Counted from the stretch's first letter, positions 1-9,434 are shown. The stretch is 64,000 bases of DNA from Sinorhizobium sp. RAC02 (GCF_001713395.1 NZ_CP016450.1:186001-250000), one strand, 5' to 3'. The notes: generated from the sequence alone by a model not told the origin. Numbers and translations are program-made.

Positions 1-2
1 GC

Positions 3-533
3 GAGCGCCATCCGCCCGAATGTGGCGTGGTGACGGCAATCGGGACGCAGAGCCGCCGCAAGGGCTTCGATCTCTTCGCCGACACCTATACGCGCTCATG
101 CGACCTGCGCCGGCGCTTCCAGTTCATCGCCTGCGGCAAGGTCGCGCCAAGCGTTGCGGATTACGCGGCCGCCTTCTGCGAGGCGGGTGGTGTGGCGGTC
201 GATCGTGCTGTTTCCGACTGCGAACTGCTGGGGGCTTACGCGGCGAGCGATGCGGTCTGGTGCCTTTATCCGCCCGCTGGCGATCACGCCTCCGGAATTC
301 TCGGGCGCGCCGCGCAGCTGGGCATTCCGGTTGTCGTGCGCTACGGCTCGCTGGCGCATCGTCTCTGTATCGTGGAAAACATCCTGCATGTTGCGACGAC
401 CGCCGACCGGGTGGCGGAGCGTCTCGCCGATCCCTTGCCGCCGCGCGACGACAGGCGCGTCCGCATGATGGCGCTGCGTTTTGCCCGCGAAAGCGAGGCA
501 ACCTTGCAGGCGGCCTTCGGATTGGCGGGATAG
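3..533 (+). CDS. Glycosyltransferase-like protein, C-terminal part (cut by window edge)
   Basis: The frame is open to the first base of the window, so the N-terminus is missing. About 176 residues are visible. The visible start has a GVVTAIGTQSRRKGFDLF stretch, followed by alternating beta/alpha segments and an ASGILGRAAQLGIPVVV segment. This resembles the second Rossmann lobe of GT-B glycosyltransferases, where a small-residue motif binds the nucleotide sugar and the strand after it restarts with a conserved GIPV. Donor and acceptor cannot be told from this fragment. The gene ends about 100 bases before the promoter of the MarR gene and is not obviously linked to it. Membership of GT-B is inferred from the pattern only. 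Confidence 0.55.
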   Translation, partial: ERHPPECGVVTAIGTQSRRKGFDLFADTYTRSCDLRRRFQFIACGKVAPSVADYAAAFCEAGGVAVDRAVSDCELLGAYAASDAVWCLYPPAGDHASGILGRAAQLGIPVVVRYGSLAHRLCIVENILHVATTADRVAERLADPLPPRDDRRVRMMALRFARESEATLQAAFGLAG

Positions 534-636
534 CTGCGGCGTCCATCGGCTTTGAGCGGCTTAGACGGCCCCGCTTTGTTCATCGCTGCCGGCCATGCGC
601 AGCAGCCCGTCTTGTTGGCTAAGGCCCCAGTGATTC

Positions 637-674
637 TTGACAAGCCATGCGTCGATAAATATAACGCGTTATAT
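637..674 (+). promoter_or_regulatory. Promoter with palindromic operator for the marR-like gene
   Basis: A perfect -35 TTGACA (637-642) is separated by 17 bases from TATAAC (660-665). A perfect 16-bp palindrome, ATATAACGCGTTATAT (659-674), covers the -10 box and the expected start site. MarR proteins bind such palindromes as dimers, so autorepression by steric block is the natural reading. Confidence 0.7.
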
Positions 675-691
675 AACGTGGAACATATAAT

Positions 692-1186
692 ATGGCAGAA
701 GATATCGTTCGTGCACTGGGCTACCTGTGTCTGGGCACCCGGCTGCGCCGCCTCGGCGAACAGGTGCAGGCGGAAACGCAGCGCATCATGGAGCGCTTGG
801 ATGCGCCGCTGCAGGCGGGCCAGTATCCGCTTCTCGCCGCAATCGACCGTCTCGGTCCGCTTTCTGTGGGGGAACTGGCGGAGACGCTTGGCATAACCCA
901 GCCGGGCGTGACCCGGATGGCCGGCCTCCTTGCCGAAGCGGGATACCTGACAGCGCGCAAGGAGGCTGGCGACCAGCGCATCCGGCGCCTGGTGCTGACG
1001 GAGGAGGGGCAGGCGCTGATCGCCCGCTCGAAACAGGATATCTGGCCGCTCATCGAAGCGGCCGTCCGGAGCGTTTGCGATCCGCTCGACGGCAGCCTGA
1101 TAGACAAACTCGATCAACTGGAAGACGCCCTTGCCGAGGCGCCGCTCGACCGTCGTGCCCGGGCACTGGAAGGACAGCAGCCATGA
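692..1186 (+). CDS. MarR-family transcriptional regulator
   Basis: This 164-residue protein has the MarR layout: an N-terminal dimerisation helix region, then a winged helix at about residues 55-100. LSVGELAETLGITQPGVTRMAG is the helix-turn-helix, and KEAGDQRIRRLVLTEEG is the wing with its usual DxR signature. MarR proteins are small-molecule-responsive repressors. No clear Shine-Dalgarno precedes the ATG, but the leader is short and the start lies about 20 bases after the predicted transcription start. The stop overlaps the start of the GNAT gene (ATGA), so the two are translationally coupled. The ligand is unknown. Confidence 0.88.
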   Translation: MAEDIVRALGYLCLGTRLRRLGEQVQAETQRIMERLDAPLQAGQYPLLAAIDRLGPLSVGELAETLGITQPGVTRMAGLLAEAGYLTARKEAGDQRIRRLVLTEEGQALIARSKQDIWPLIEAAVRSVCDPLDGSLIDKLDQLEDALAEAPLDRRARALEGQQP

Positions 1187-1866
1187 CCATGGTTCTCGGC
1201 AGACCGATCTGGAGTGCGCTCACCACCCGGCATGCAGCACTCGCCGAGGGGGCCGGTCGCGCCCGCCGCTATCAGCCCGGCATCCTGCCGTTTGCGGCGC
1301 CGGCGGACGATGACCCACAGGCCCTTGCCGACCTCGCTGAACTGGCACGCCCGGGTGAGACCTTGCTCTTCCTCCAGGCTGATCCGGTCGTCGCGCCCGC
1401 CGGTTTCTCGGTGCTGACGACCGCGCCGGCCGTCCAGATGATCGCGGCTGCCGTTCCTTCCCCGTTGCCGGACGATGCTATCGTTCCACTCGGGATAGCC
1501 GATGCCGAGGAGATGCTGGCGCTTGCGACCTTGACGAAGCCCGGACCGTTTTCCCTGCGGTCCCAGGAACTCGGGCGCTTCTGGGGCGTGCGTCAGGGCG
1601 GTCGGCTCGTTGCCATGGCCGGCGAGCGCATGAAACAGCCGGGCTATACGGAATTGAGCGGGGTCTGCACCCATCCCGACCACCGGGGCAGGGGCTATGC
1701 CCGCGGCCTTTCGCTGTATGTGGCCGCTCGAATCATCGAGGGCGGGGACCAGCCCTATCTGCACGTCTATGCCAGCAACATCGCCGCTATCGCGCTCTAT
1801 GAGTCGATCGGCTTCACCCTGCGGTGCCCGATGCACGTCGCGGCGCTGCAAAGGCCCGCCGATTGA
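1183..1866 (+). CDS. GNAT-family N-acetyltransferase
   Basis: The 227-residue protein starts at the ATG that overlaps the marR stop codon. The C-terminal half carries the GNAT fold. Motif A is visible as SGVCTHPDHRGRGYARGLS (about residues 160-178), with the R/Q-G-x-G/A pyrophosphate loop that holds acetyl-CoA, and motif B follows as HVYASNIAAIALYESIGF. The N-terminal half is a divergent lobe of the FR47-like type. The acetyl acceptor cannot be inferred. Coupling to a MarR repressor suggests induction by a small toxic compound, possibly its own substrate, but that is inference. Confidence 0.85.
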   Translation: MTMVLGRPIWSALTTRHAALAEGAGRARRYQPGILPFAAPADDDPQALADLAELARPGETLLFLQADPVVAPAGFSVLTTAPAVQMIAAAVPSPLPDDAIVPLGIADAEEMLALATLTKPGPFSLRSQELGRFWGVRQGGRLVAMAGERMKQPGYTELSGVCTHPDHRGRGYARGLSLYVAARIIEGGDQPYLHVYASNIAAIALYESIGFTLRCPMHVAALQRPAD

Positions 1867-1917
1867 TCGTTGCCGTCTAGCGCCCGTCCGCCGGCGATCC
1901 TGTCGCCAACAGACGTT

Positions 1918-3243
1918 CTAATGCTGGTCCAGCGTCCTTGTCAGCGTCAGCGCCGCAATCGTGCAGATCGCACCGGAGATCAGGTAGCCGCCGATGAAGA
2001 TGATGCCGAAGCTGCTGGCGAGGCCGAGCGCCACGAGCGGCGCAAAGCCGGCACCGAGGAGCCAGGCGAGATCGGAGGTCAGTGCCGCCCCGGTATAGCG
2101 ATAGTACTGCGTGAAGCGCGACGAGACGGCACCCGAGGACTGGCCGAAGGTCAGGCCGAGGATGAAGAAGCCGATCAGGATGTAGGCATCCTGCCCCTTG
2201 CTGCCGGAATCGAGCAGGAAAGGCGCGGAGAACGAGAAGATCCCGATCAGGACGGCGCCGAGCATCAGCTCGTTGCGCCGGCCGATGCGGTCAGCGATGA
2301 AGCCGGACAGCACGATGCCGACCGCGCCGAGGCCTGCGCCCGCGACCTGCACCCAGAGGAACTGCGCCGCCGACTGGCCCCCGAAGAGCGTAACCCAGCT
2401 CAGCGGGAAGATCGTGACGAGGTGGAACATAGCGAAGCTTGCGAGCGGCACGAAGGCGCCGAGCACGACGTCCATGCTGTGTTTGCTGAGCATTTCGAAG
2501 ATCGGCCGCGCCTGGAGTTCCTGCGCCTCCATCGCCGCGCCGAATTCCTTGCTGGCAACGATGCGCAGGCGCGCGAAGAGCGCCACGACGTTGATCGCGA
2601 AGGCAACGAAGAACGGATAGCGCCAGCCCCAGGCGAGGAAATCCGCCTCGGAGAGGTTGCTGACCATGTAGCCGAAGAGAATGCTGGCGAGCGCAAAGCC
2701 GATCGGCGCGCCAAGCTGCGGGATCATCGCATACCAGCCGCGGCGGTTTTCCGGTGCGCTGAGGTTCAAGAGCGAGGCGAGGCCATCCCACGCGCCGCCT
2801 AGTGCAAAGCCCTGTCCTAATCGGAAGAGCGCGAGCAGCGCGACGGCCCAGTATCCGATCGTCTCATAACCCGGCAGGAAGGCGATCGACGCGGTCGAGC
2901 CGCCGAGGATGACCAGTGCGGCCGTCAGCTTGGTGCCGCGGCCATAGTTGCGGTCGATCCACATGAAGACGAAGGAGCCGATCGGACGGGCGATGAAGGC
3001 CAGCGGAAACAGCGCAAACGACATCAGCGTCGCGGCGACCGGATTGGGCGCGAAGGGAAAGATGAGCTTCGGGAAGACCAGGATGGAACCGAGGCCGTAA
3101 ACGAAGAAGTCGAAGAATTCTGACGTCCGGCCGATCACCACGCCGATGGCGACGCTGCCTGGCGACAGCGGCTTGTCGTCGTCATGCATGCGGCGGGCGT
3201 CTCGTTCGAGACCGGAGGACGATGGATTAGCGACCGAACTCAT
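1918..3243 (-). CDS. MFS transporter, metabolite:H+ symporter type
   Basis: This 441-residue protein has about twelve hydrophobic segments. After an N-terminal Ser/Asp-rich cytoplasmic tail comes GVVIGRTSEFFDFFVYG, the first-helix signature of the metabolite:H+ symporter branch of MFS. The loop 2-3 region IARPIGSFVFMWIDRNYGR and the matching ADRIGRRNELMLG in the second half are the conserved MFS loops. It should move an organic acid, sugar acid or betaine-like solute across the inner membrane with protons. It is convergent with the GNAT gene and divergent from cyoA, with no operon partner, so the substrate is open. Confidence 0.85.
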   Translation of the reverse strand: MSSVANPSSSGLERDARRMHDDDKPLSPGSVAIGVVIGRTSEFFDFFVYGLGSILVFPKLIFPFAPNPVAATLMSFALFPLAFIARPIGSFVFMWIDRNYGRGTKLTAALVILGGSTASIAFLPGYETIGYWAVALLALFRLGQGFALGGAWDGLASLLNLSAPENRRGWYAMIPQLGAPIGFALASILFGYMVSNLSEADFLAWGWRYPFFVAFAINVVALFARLRIVASKEFGAAMEAQELQARPIFEMLSKHSMDVVLGAFVPLASFAMFHLVTIFPLSWVTLFGGQSAAQFLWVQVAGAGLGAVGIVLSGFIADRIGRRNELMLGAVLIGIFSFSAPFLLDSGSKGQDAYILIGFFILGLTFGQSSGAVSSRFTQYYRYTGAALTSDLAWLLGAGFAPLVALGLASSFGIIFIGGYLISGAICTIAALTLTRTLDQH

Positions 3244-3534
3244 GAATTTCTCCGAGCGATGTGCGCCATGTCTTTCGAGTGTTGACTATTCGGCGTGCAA
3301 TATCAAGAATTGGCTTGAACGTTCGAACACCATGCAGGTTCAGATGCTGACGCAAATGGCCCTTGACCCGCTTGGCAACCGATGGAATTGCGCTAGTTCA
3401 AATTTGTGGCCTCGAACAGTCATAAATTTCCTATCGCACTGCGACAGAATGCTGCGCTGCGACGAAGCACCTCATTTCCAAGCGCCGCCGTGCCCGAGTA
3501 ATGCCGACTAGACAGAACGCAAGTTGAGGCCGCA
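3244..3534. other. Intergenic region between the MFS gene and cyoA
   Basis: These 291 bases separate two divergent genes and must hold both promoters. Open frames through it are unsupported by composition. No convincing hairpin, repeat or consensus promoter was picked out by eye. Confidence 0.4.
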
Positions 3535-4659
3535 ATGCCCACGTCCTTCAGTTTAGCCCGACTATCGATCATCCTGCCGCTGATGCTCCTGACGCTGTCG
3601 GGGTGCAACATGGTCGTCATGTCGCCTTCCGGCGACATCGCCGCGCAGCAGCGGGACCTGATCGTCATCTCGACGATCCTGATGCTGATCATCATCATCC
3701 CCGTGATCCTGCTGACGGTGTATTTCGCCTGGCATTACCGCCAGTCGAATACGGCCGCCAAATATGATCCGGAATGGCACCACTCGACCGGCCTCGAAGT
3801 CATCATCTGGTCGGCGCCGCTTGCCATTATCATCGCGCTCGGCGCTATTACCTGGGTCAGCACCCACAAGCTCGACCCTTACCGTCCGCTTGACCGAATC
3901 GACGCTGCGCGGCCCGTCACCGACGCGGTGAAGCCGATCACTGTCGAGGTCGTGGCGCTCGATTGGAAATGGCTGTTCTTCTATCCGGACTATGGCATCG
4001 CCACGGTCAACGAGATGGCGGCACCGGTCGACGTGCCGATCAATTTTAAGCTCACCGCATCCTCCGTGATGAACTCGTTCTACGTGCCAGCCCTTGCCGG
4101 CATGATCTACACCATGCCCGGCATGCAGACGAAGCTGCACGCCGTCATCAACAAGCAAGGCGAGTACGAGGGACTGTCGTCCAACTACAGCGGCGACGGC
4201 TTCTCCCACATGCGCTTCAAGTTCCACGGACTGGATCAGGCGGGTTTCGACCAATGGGTCGCCCGGGTGAAGCAGGGCGGAACGATGCTCAACCGCGACG
4301 CCTATCTGAAGCTCGAAAAGCCGAGCATCAAGGAGCCTGTGCGCTACTTCTCTTCCGTCGAGGGCGGGCTTTATGAGGCTGTGCTCAACATGTGCGTGCG
4401 CGCCGGCCAGATGTGCATGAAGGAAATGATGCATGTCGACATGATGGGCGGCGGCGGTCTCGAGAGCCATGAAAACAAGGCGAAGCTCGAGCACGACAAC
4501 CGCCATGCGGATAGCGCCGGTGGCCATACCGAGGAAGCAGCACCCGGCGCAACCTTCCCGGAAACCGGCAACCCCGCGCGCAGCGAAGAGCCGGCCGAAG
4601 GCATCGAGGACCAGCAGGAGGAGCCGGCCACGATGAACCACGACATGCACAAGATGTAA
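3535..4659 (+). CDS. cyoA: Cytochrome bo3 ubiquinol oxidase subunit II
   Basis: The 374-residue protein begins with a lipoprotein signal ending in the lipobox LSGC (Cys24), as in other CyoA proteins. Two membrane helices follow, then a periplasmic cupredoxin domain (about residues 120-280) with the LDWKWLFFYPDYGIATVNE strand. The CuA ligands of cytochrome c oxidases are absent, which fits a quinol oxidase. The C-terminal 90 residues are an unusual Met/His/Glu-rich tail (MCMKEMMHVDMMGGGG and later NHDMHKM). It is the first gene of cyoABCD and helps assemble the quinol-oxidising complex in the inner membrane. A GAGG-like site precedes the ATG. Confidence 0.95.
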   Translation: MPTSFSLARLSIILPLMLLTLSGCNMVVMSPSGDIAAQQRDLIVISTILMLIIIIPVILLTVYFAWHYRQSNTAAKYDPEWHHSTGLEVIIWSAPLAIIIALGAITWVSTHKLDPYRPLDRIDAARPVTDAVKPITVEVVALDWKWLFFYPDYGIATVNEMAAPVDVPINFKLTASSVMNSFYVPALAGMIYTMPGMQTKLHAVINKQGEYEGLSSNYSGDGFSHMRFKFHGLDQAGFDQWVARVKQGGTMLNRDAYLKLEKPSIKEPVRYFSSVEGGLYEAVLNMCVRAGQMCMKEMMHVDMMGGGGLESHENKAKLEHDNRHADSAGGHTEEAAPGATFPETGNPARSEEPAEGIEDQQEEPATMNHDMHKM

Positions 4660-4728
4660 TGGGACGCCGCCGCACTCGCCGGTCCCGGCGGGTGCGCAAT
4701 GCCCTCACGAAACGATATTGGACAGCCC

Positions 4729-6732
4729 ATGTTCGGCGATATCAGCCTCACGCAATTCATCTTCGGTCGGCTTACCCTCGAAGCGATCCCCTATCACGAG
4801 CCCATTCTCGTTGCGACCTTCGCGGTCGTGGCGCTCGGCGGCATCGCGCTTCTTGGCCTGGTCACGAAGTTCAAGCTCTGGGGCTATCTCTGGAACGAGT
4901 GGTTCACCAGCGTCGATCACAAGAAGATCGGCATCATGTATATCATCCTGGCGATCATCATGCTTTTGCGCGGCTTTGCCGATGCGATCATGATGCGTAT
5001 CCAGCAGGCGATCGCCTTCAACGGCAATGAGGGTTACCTCAACCCGCACCATTACGACCAGATCTTTACCGCGCATGGCGTGATCATGATCTTCTTCGTG
5101 GCCATGCCCTTTGTCACCGGCTTCATGAACTATGTCGTGCCGTTGCAGATCGGTGCGCGCGACGTCTCCTTTCCGTTCCTCAACAATTTCTCCTTCTGGA
5201 TGACCACGGGCGGCGCGATCATCATCATGATGTCGCTCTTCGTCGGTGAATTCTCCCGCACCGGCTGGCTCGCCTATCCGCCGCTGTCCGGCGTGGATTA
5301 CAGTCCCGGTGTCGGCGTCGATTATTACATCTGGGGCCTGCAGGTGGCTGGCGTGGGAACCACGCTGTCAGGCATCAACCTGATCGCCACCATCGTGAAG
5401 ATGCGCGCACCCGGCATGACCTTCATGAAGATGCCGATCTTCACCTGGACGTCGCTCTGCACCAACATCCTGATCGTCGCGACCTTCCCGATCCTGACGG
5501 CCACGCTCGCGCTGCTGTCGCTCGACCGTTACGTCGGTACGAACTTCTTCACCAATGACCTTGGTGGCAACCCGATGATGTATATCAACCTCATCTGGAT
5601 CTGGGGCCATCCGGAGGTCTACATCCTCGTGCTTCCGGCCTTCGGCATCTTCTCCGAGGTGGTGGCGACTTTCTGCGGCAAGCGCCTCTTCGGCTACGCC
5701 TCGATGGTGTACGCCACCTGCGTGATCATGATCCTGTCCTATCTCGTGTGGCTGCACCACTTCTTCACGATGGGCTCGGGGGCCTCGGTCAACGCCTTCT
5801 TCGGTATCACCACAATGATCATTTCGATCCCCACGGGGGCGAAGATGTTCAACTGGCTGTTCACCATGTATCGCGGCCGTATCCGCTACGAGTTGCCGAT
5901 GCTGTGGACCATCGGTTTCATGATCACCTTCGTCATCGGCGGCATGACGGGCGTCATGCTCGCGATCCCGCCGGCCGACTTCGTGCTGCACAATTCGCTG
6001 TTCCTCATCGCCCATTTCCACAACGTCATCATCGGCGGCGTGCTGTTCGGGCTGATGGCCGGCCTCGTCTACTGGTGGCCGAAGGCCTTCGGCTACAAGC
6101 TCGATGCGTTCTGGGGCAAGATGAGCTTCTGGTTCTGGCAGATCGGCTTCTTCTTCGCCTTCATGCCGCTCTACGTGCTCGGCCTGATGGGCGTCACCCG
6201 CCGCGTCAGCCAGTTCGAGGATCCGTCCCTGCAGATCTGGTTCATCATCGCCGCCTTCGGTGCCGGCCTGATCGCGATCGGCATTGCCTCGTTCGTCATC
6301 CAGCTCGTCGTCAGCTTCCTGAAGCGCGACCAGTTGCGCTGCGACAGCGGCGACCCATGGGATGGCCGCACGCTGGAATGGTTGACCTCGTCACCGCCGC
6401 CGGACTACAACTTCGCCTTCACGCCGGTCGTGCACGACCATGACGGCTGGTACGACATGAAGAACCGCGGCTACGAGCGCCCGCTGACCGGTTTCAAGCC
6501 GATCCATATGCCGAAGAACACCGGCACGGGCGTCATCCTCTCGGGTCTCAGCGTCGTGCTCGCCTTCGCGCTGATCTGGTACATCTGGTGGCTGGCGGCC
6601 GTGTCCTTCATCGGCATCATCACGGTGTCGATCGCCCATACGTTCAACTACAACCGCGATTTCTTCATCCCCGCCGAGACCGTGACGGCGACGGAAGATG
6701 CGCGCACCAAAATGCTTGCAGAACGGACCTGA
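4729..6732 (+). CDS. cyoB: Cytochrome bo3 ubiquinol oxidase subunit I
   Basis: This haem-copper catalytic subunit reduces O2 and pumps protons with ubiquinol as donor. The chosen ATG gives 667 residues beginning [10 protein letters not shown], close to the usual CyoB length of about 663. An upstream in-frame ATG at 4699 would add ten residues. Conserved segments include [13 protein letters not shown], the low-spin haem region [12 protein letters not shown], the CuB/cross-link region [24 protein letters not shown] and the haem-ligand segment [13 protein letters not shown]. About fifteen membrane helices are expected. The stop lies 4 bases before cyoC. Confidence 0.96.
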   Translation: MFGDISLTQFIFGRLTLEAIPYHEPILVATFAVVALGGIALLGLVTKFKLWGYLWNEWFTSVDHKKIGIMYIILAIIMLLRGFADAIMMRIQQAIAFNGNEGYLNPHHYDQIFTAHGVIMIFFVAMPFVTGFMNYVVPLQIGARDVSFPFLNNFSFWMTTGGAIIIMMSLFVGEFSRTGWLAYPPLSGVDYSPGVGVDYYIWGLQVAGVGTTLSGINLIATIVKMRAPGMTFMKMPIFTWTSLCTNILIVATFPILTATLALLSLDRYVGTNFFTNDLGGNPMMYINLIWIWGHPEVYILVLPAFGIFSEVVATFCGKRLFGYASMVYATCVIMILSYLVWLHHFFTMGSGASVNAFFGITTMIISIPTGAKMFNWLFTMYRGRIRYELPMLWTIGFMITFVIGGMTGVMLAIPPADFVLHNSLFLIAHFHNVIIGGVLFGLMAGLVYWWPKAFGYKLDAFWGKMSFWFWQIGFFFAFMPLYVLGLMGVTRRVSQFEDPSLQIWFIIAAFGAGLIAIGIASFVIQLVVSFLKRDQLRCDSGDPWDGRTLEWLTSSPPPDYNFAFTPVVHDHDGWYDMKNRGYERPLTGFKPIHMPKNTGTGVILSGLSVVLAFALIWYIWWLAAVSFIGIITVSIAHTFNYNRDFFIPAETVTATEDARTKMLAERT

Positions 6733-6736
6733 GCCC

Positions 6737-7357
6737 ATGAGCGCGACCCAAGTCCAGACCGACGAAAAACCGCAGTTCTACGTGACGGAAGAGCATCACC
6801 CGGAAAACAGCACCATGCTGGGGTTCTGGCTCTACCTGATGAGCGACTGCCTGATCTTCGCCGTGCTCTTCGCAACGCACGGCGTGCTCGGCCGCAACTA
6901 TGCTGCCGGCCCGTCACCGGCCGATCTCTTCGACCTCAACCTCGTCGCCATCAACACGGCGATGCTGCTGCTCTCTTCCATCACCTACGGTTTTGCGATG
7001 CTCCAGATGGAGCGCAACGCCAAGATGGAAACGCTGGTCTGGCTCGGCATCACCGGGGTGTTCGGCGCCGCCTTCCTGGGGCTGGAACTCTATGAGTTCT
7101 ATCACCTGATCCTCGAAGGTGCAGGCCCGACGCGCTCGGCGTTCCTGTCGTCCTTCTTCACGCTGGTCGGCACGCACGGCCTGCACGTAACCTTCGGTAT
7201 GATCTGGCTGATCACACTGATGGTGCAGGTGAAAAAATACGGGCTCAATCCCGCGAACCGCCGCCGGCTGATGTGCCTGTCGATGTTCTGGCACTTCCTG
7301 GACGTCATCTGGATCGGCGTCTTTTCCTTCGTCTACCTGCTGGGGGTCCTCGGATGA
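6737..7357 (+). CDS. cyoC: Cytochrome bo3 ubiquinol oxidase subunit III
   Basis: The 206-residue membrane protein has five hydrophobic segments, starting with STMLGFWLYLMSDCLIFAVLFATHGVL, the CyoC/CoxC family signature that includes the conserved Glu/Asp region. The conserved GTHGLHVTFGMIWL and WHFLDVIWIGVF helices of haem-copper subunit III are present. The ATG at 6737 was chosen because it gives the family length and lies just after the cyoB stop. It stabilises subunit I. Its stop overlaps the cyoD start (ATGA). Confidence 0.95.
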   Translation: MSATQVQTDEKPQFYVTEEHHPENSTMLGFWLYLMSDCLIFAVLFATHGVLGRNYAAGPSPADLFDLNLVAINTAMLLLSSITYGFAMLQMERNAKMETLVWLGITGVFGAAFLGLELYEFYHLILEGAGPTRSAFLSSFFTLVGTHGLHVTFGMIWLITLMVQVKKYGLNPANRRRLMCLSMFWHFLDVIWIGVFSFVYLLGVLG

Positions 7358-7746
7358 GCACGCACCACGAAAGCGCTTCGGACACCCATCACGCCCATAG
7401 CCATGGACACCAGGCCGGCCACGGCTCCTTCAAAGGCTACATGACCGGCTTCGTCCTCTCGATCATCCTGACGGCGATCCCGTTCTGGCTGGTCATGGCG
7501 GACATGCTGGACAGCAAGCTCCTCACCGCCGTGCTCGTCATGGGCATCGCCGTCGTACAGATCGTCGTGCACATGGTCTACTTCCTGCACATGAACCCGC
7601 GCTCGGAAGGCGGCTGGACCATGATGGCGCTGATCTTCACCCTCGTCATCGTCGGCATCGCGCTCGCCGGCTCCCTCTGGGTCATGCATCACCTCAATAC
7701 CAACATGATGCCGATGACCCACGAGATGATGAAGAACATGCCCTGA
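7354..7746 (+). CDS. cyoD: Cytochrome bo3 ubiquinol oxidase subunit IV
   Basis: The 130-residue protein has a His-rich N-terminus (HHAHSHGHQAGHG) and three membrane helices with the family segments GFVLSIILTAIPFWLVM and VHMVYFLHM. CyoD is a small accessory subunit that helps CuB loading and assembly. The start overlaps the cyoC stop by four bases, so the four cyo genes are coupled. The His-rich head is longer than in enterobacterial CyoD and could bind copper, but this is inference. Confidence 0.93.
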   Translation: MSTHHESASDTHHAHSHGHQAGHGSFKGYMTGFVLSIILTAIPFWLVMADMLDSKLLTAVLVMGIAVVQIVVHMVYFLHMNPRSEGGWTMMALIFTLVIVGIALAGSLWVMHHLNTNMMPMTHEMMKNMP

Positions 7747-7801
7747 CGGGGTAGGGCAGGCCACGATGACCATCGACCGGCAACGGGAAGAGGAGGGGGC
7801 A

Positions 7802-8518
7802 ATGTTGCCCTCCCGCGGCGCGCGCCGGGTGCTGACCGGCGCCTTGCTGCTGCTCGCCGTGGTCTTTGCAGCCCTCGGCACCTGGCAGATGCAACGGCTG
7901 CTCTGGAAGCTCGATCTTATCGAACGCGTCGAGGCCCGCGTCCATGCCGAGCCCGTGCCGGCGCCGGCCCGCGGGACGTGGGATGCCGTCAACCAGGAAA
8001 AGGACGAATACCGCCGTGTCACTGCCACCGGCCTCTTCCAGCACGACAAGACGGTGCTGGTGCAGGCCGTGACGGAACGCGGCGCCGGCTTCTGGGTGCT
8101 GACGCCGCTGCGCCTTGCCGGCGACGCGACCGTGCTGATCAACCGCGGCTTCGTGCCGGCGGACCGCCGCGATCCTGCCGCCCGCCTGGCAAGTGAGATC
8201 GCCGCCGGCCCTGTCACGGTCACCGGCCTTCTGCGCATCAGTGAGCCCGACGGCGCCTTCCTGCGCTCCAACGATCCGGCAAATGACCGCTGGTTCTCCC
8301 GCGACGTCGCCGCCATCGCCGCCGCGAAAGACCTGAGCGATGCCGCCCCCTATTTCATCGACGCGGACGCAACGCCCAATCCGGGCGGCCTGCCGATCGG
8401 CGGCCTGACGGTCGTGACATTCCGCAACAGCCACCTCGTCTACGCCCTGACATGGTGCGCCCTGGCTGTGATGAGCGCGGCTGGCGCCTGGTACGTGTAT
8501 CGAAGCCGGCCCGCCTGA
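7802..8518 (+). CDS. SURF1-family oxidase assembly protein
   Basis: The protein is 238 residues from the ATG at 7802, which has a strong AGGAGGGGG site. An in-frame ATG at 7766 would add 12 residues. SURF1 features are an N-terminal membrane helix ending in LGTWQMQRLLWKLDLI, the central VLINRGFVPADRR strand, and a C-terminal helix ending the chain. SURF1 proteins are inner-membrane factors that help insert haem into terminal oxidases. It follows cyoD by 55 bases in the same direction, so it probably serves this bo3 oxidase, because no aa3 oxidase genes lie nearby. Confidence 0.9.
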   Translation: MLPSRGARRVLTGALLLLAVVFAALGTWQMQRLLWKLDLIERVEARVHAEPVPAPARGTWDAVNQEKDEYRRVTATGLFQHDKTVLVQAVTERGAGFWVLTPLRLAGDATVLINRGFVPADRRDPAARLASEIAAGPVTVTGLLRISEPDGAFLRSNDPANDRWFSRDVAAIAAAKDLSDAAPYFIDADATPNPGGLPIGGLTVVTFRNSHLVYALTWCALAVMSAAGAWYVYRSRPA

Positions 8519-8534
8519 GCCTACACCATCGGCC

Positions 8535-8563
8535 CGGAGGCAAGCGTATCGCGCCGGCCTCCG
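8535..8563. terminator. Weak hairpin between convergent SURF1 and SDR genes
   Basis: A 7-bp inverted repeat CGGAGGC / GCCTCCG with a 15-base loop lies between two convergent genes. There is no clear U-tract on either strand, so it may only be a weak bidirectional terminator. Confidence 0.3.
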
Positions 8564-8591
8564 CGTGAATTGCAGCTGGCGCGCAGCATAG

Positions 8592-9335
8592 CTAGGCGGC
8601 GTGGGAAAGCGCGACTGCATCCGCACCTGCCGGGAAACGCAGCGTGCCGGTGCCATCGTTGACCGCCCGCCATACCGCCTCGGCGACATCAATTTCTTTG
8701 GTCGTCAGGGCCGGCTGCGCGAATGTCTGAAAGATCGGCGCTGCGAAGTCTGCGTACGCCTCCGGAATAAGATCCTCGACCCGCACGGAGGTGTTCTGGG
8801 CGAAGCTCGTGGTCGGTGCATAACCGGGTTCCACAAGCTTGGCCTGGATATTGAAGTACGCAAGCTCATGGGCGAGAGAGCCGGTAAAGCCCTCGATGGC
8901 CTGCTTGCTGGCGGTGTAGGCAGCCGCCAATGGCATGGGAGCCAGGGTCACGCTCGATGTCACATTGACGATCACGCCGGATCGGCGCTCGCGCATCTGC
9001 GGGATGACGGCCTGTGTCATGGCCATGATGCCGAAGGTGTTGGTATCAAAGACCTTGCGGATATGAGACAGCGGTGTTGCTTCAAATGCGCCGACGACGC
9101 CGACGCCGGCGTTGTTGACCAGCACATCGATGGGTCCGGCGGCGTTGATGGCCTCGGCGATGCTGGCTTCGTTCGTTACGTCCAGGGGCAGAATATGCAG
9201 GTTTTCCGAGCGCGGCAGGATGTCTTCCCGCGGGGTGCGCATGGTCGCAATGACGTTCCACTGCTTCGAAAGGAAATAGCGAGCCGTCTCAAGTCCATAG
9301 CCCGAAGAGCAGCCTGTTATCAGTATGGTTTTCAT
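8592..9335 (-). CDS. SDR-family oxidoreductase
   Basis: This 247-residue classical short-chain dehydrogenase has the cofactor motif TGCSSGYGLETARYF (residues 7-21, TGxxxGxG), the NNAG motif at about residue 88 and the YTASK catalytic pair (YxxxK). A Ser-rich NVTSS segment precedes them. The residues after the second strand (ATMRTPRED) include an Arg, which suggests NADP preference. An AAGGAG site lies 6-7 bases before the ATG. The substrate is unknown. It is divergent from an AraC-family gene 99 bases away, which is likely its regulator. Confidence 0.88.
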   Translation of the reverse strand: MKTILITGCSSGYGLETARYFLSKQWNVIATMRTPREDILPRSENLHILPLDVTNEASIAEAINAAGPIDVLVNNAGVGVVGAFEATPLSHIRKVFDTNTFGIMAMTQAVIPQMRERRSGVIVNVTSSVTLAPMPLAAAYTASKQAIEGFTGSLAHELAYFNIQAKLVEPGYAPTTSFAQNTSVRVEDLIPEAYADFAAPIFQTFAQPALTTKEIDVAEAVWRAVNDGTGTLRFPAGADAVALSHAA

Positions 9336-9386
9336 GTTTCATCTCCTTGTTGGGTGCCGATGAATCCATGCTAACCCGTCGAATTC

Positions 9387-9430
9387 GGACTATCTACAAT
9401 TGAACGTCCAAGTTTAGTTTGTTATAGTCC
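9387..9430 (+). promoter_or_regulatory. Promoter and inverted repeat of the araC-like gene
   Basis: TTGAAC (9400-9405) and TATAGT (9423-9428) are separated by 17 bases. The perfect arms GGACTAT (9387-9393) and ATAGTCC (9424-9430) flank the promoter, 30 bases apart, and the right arm lies on the -10. The predicted transcription start is at or next to the ATG (9435). The repeats could be operator half-sites for the AraC protein or the divergent SDR promoter. Confidence 0.55.
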
Positions 9431-9434
9431 ATAT

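Noticed and set aside
1870..2802. Long open frame opposite the MFS gene
   Set aside because: It is the GC-rich shadow of a clear transporter gene and has charged low-complexity composition.
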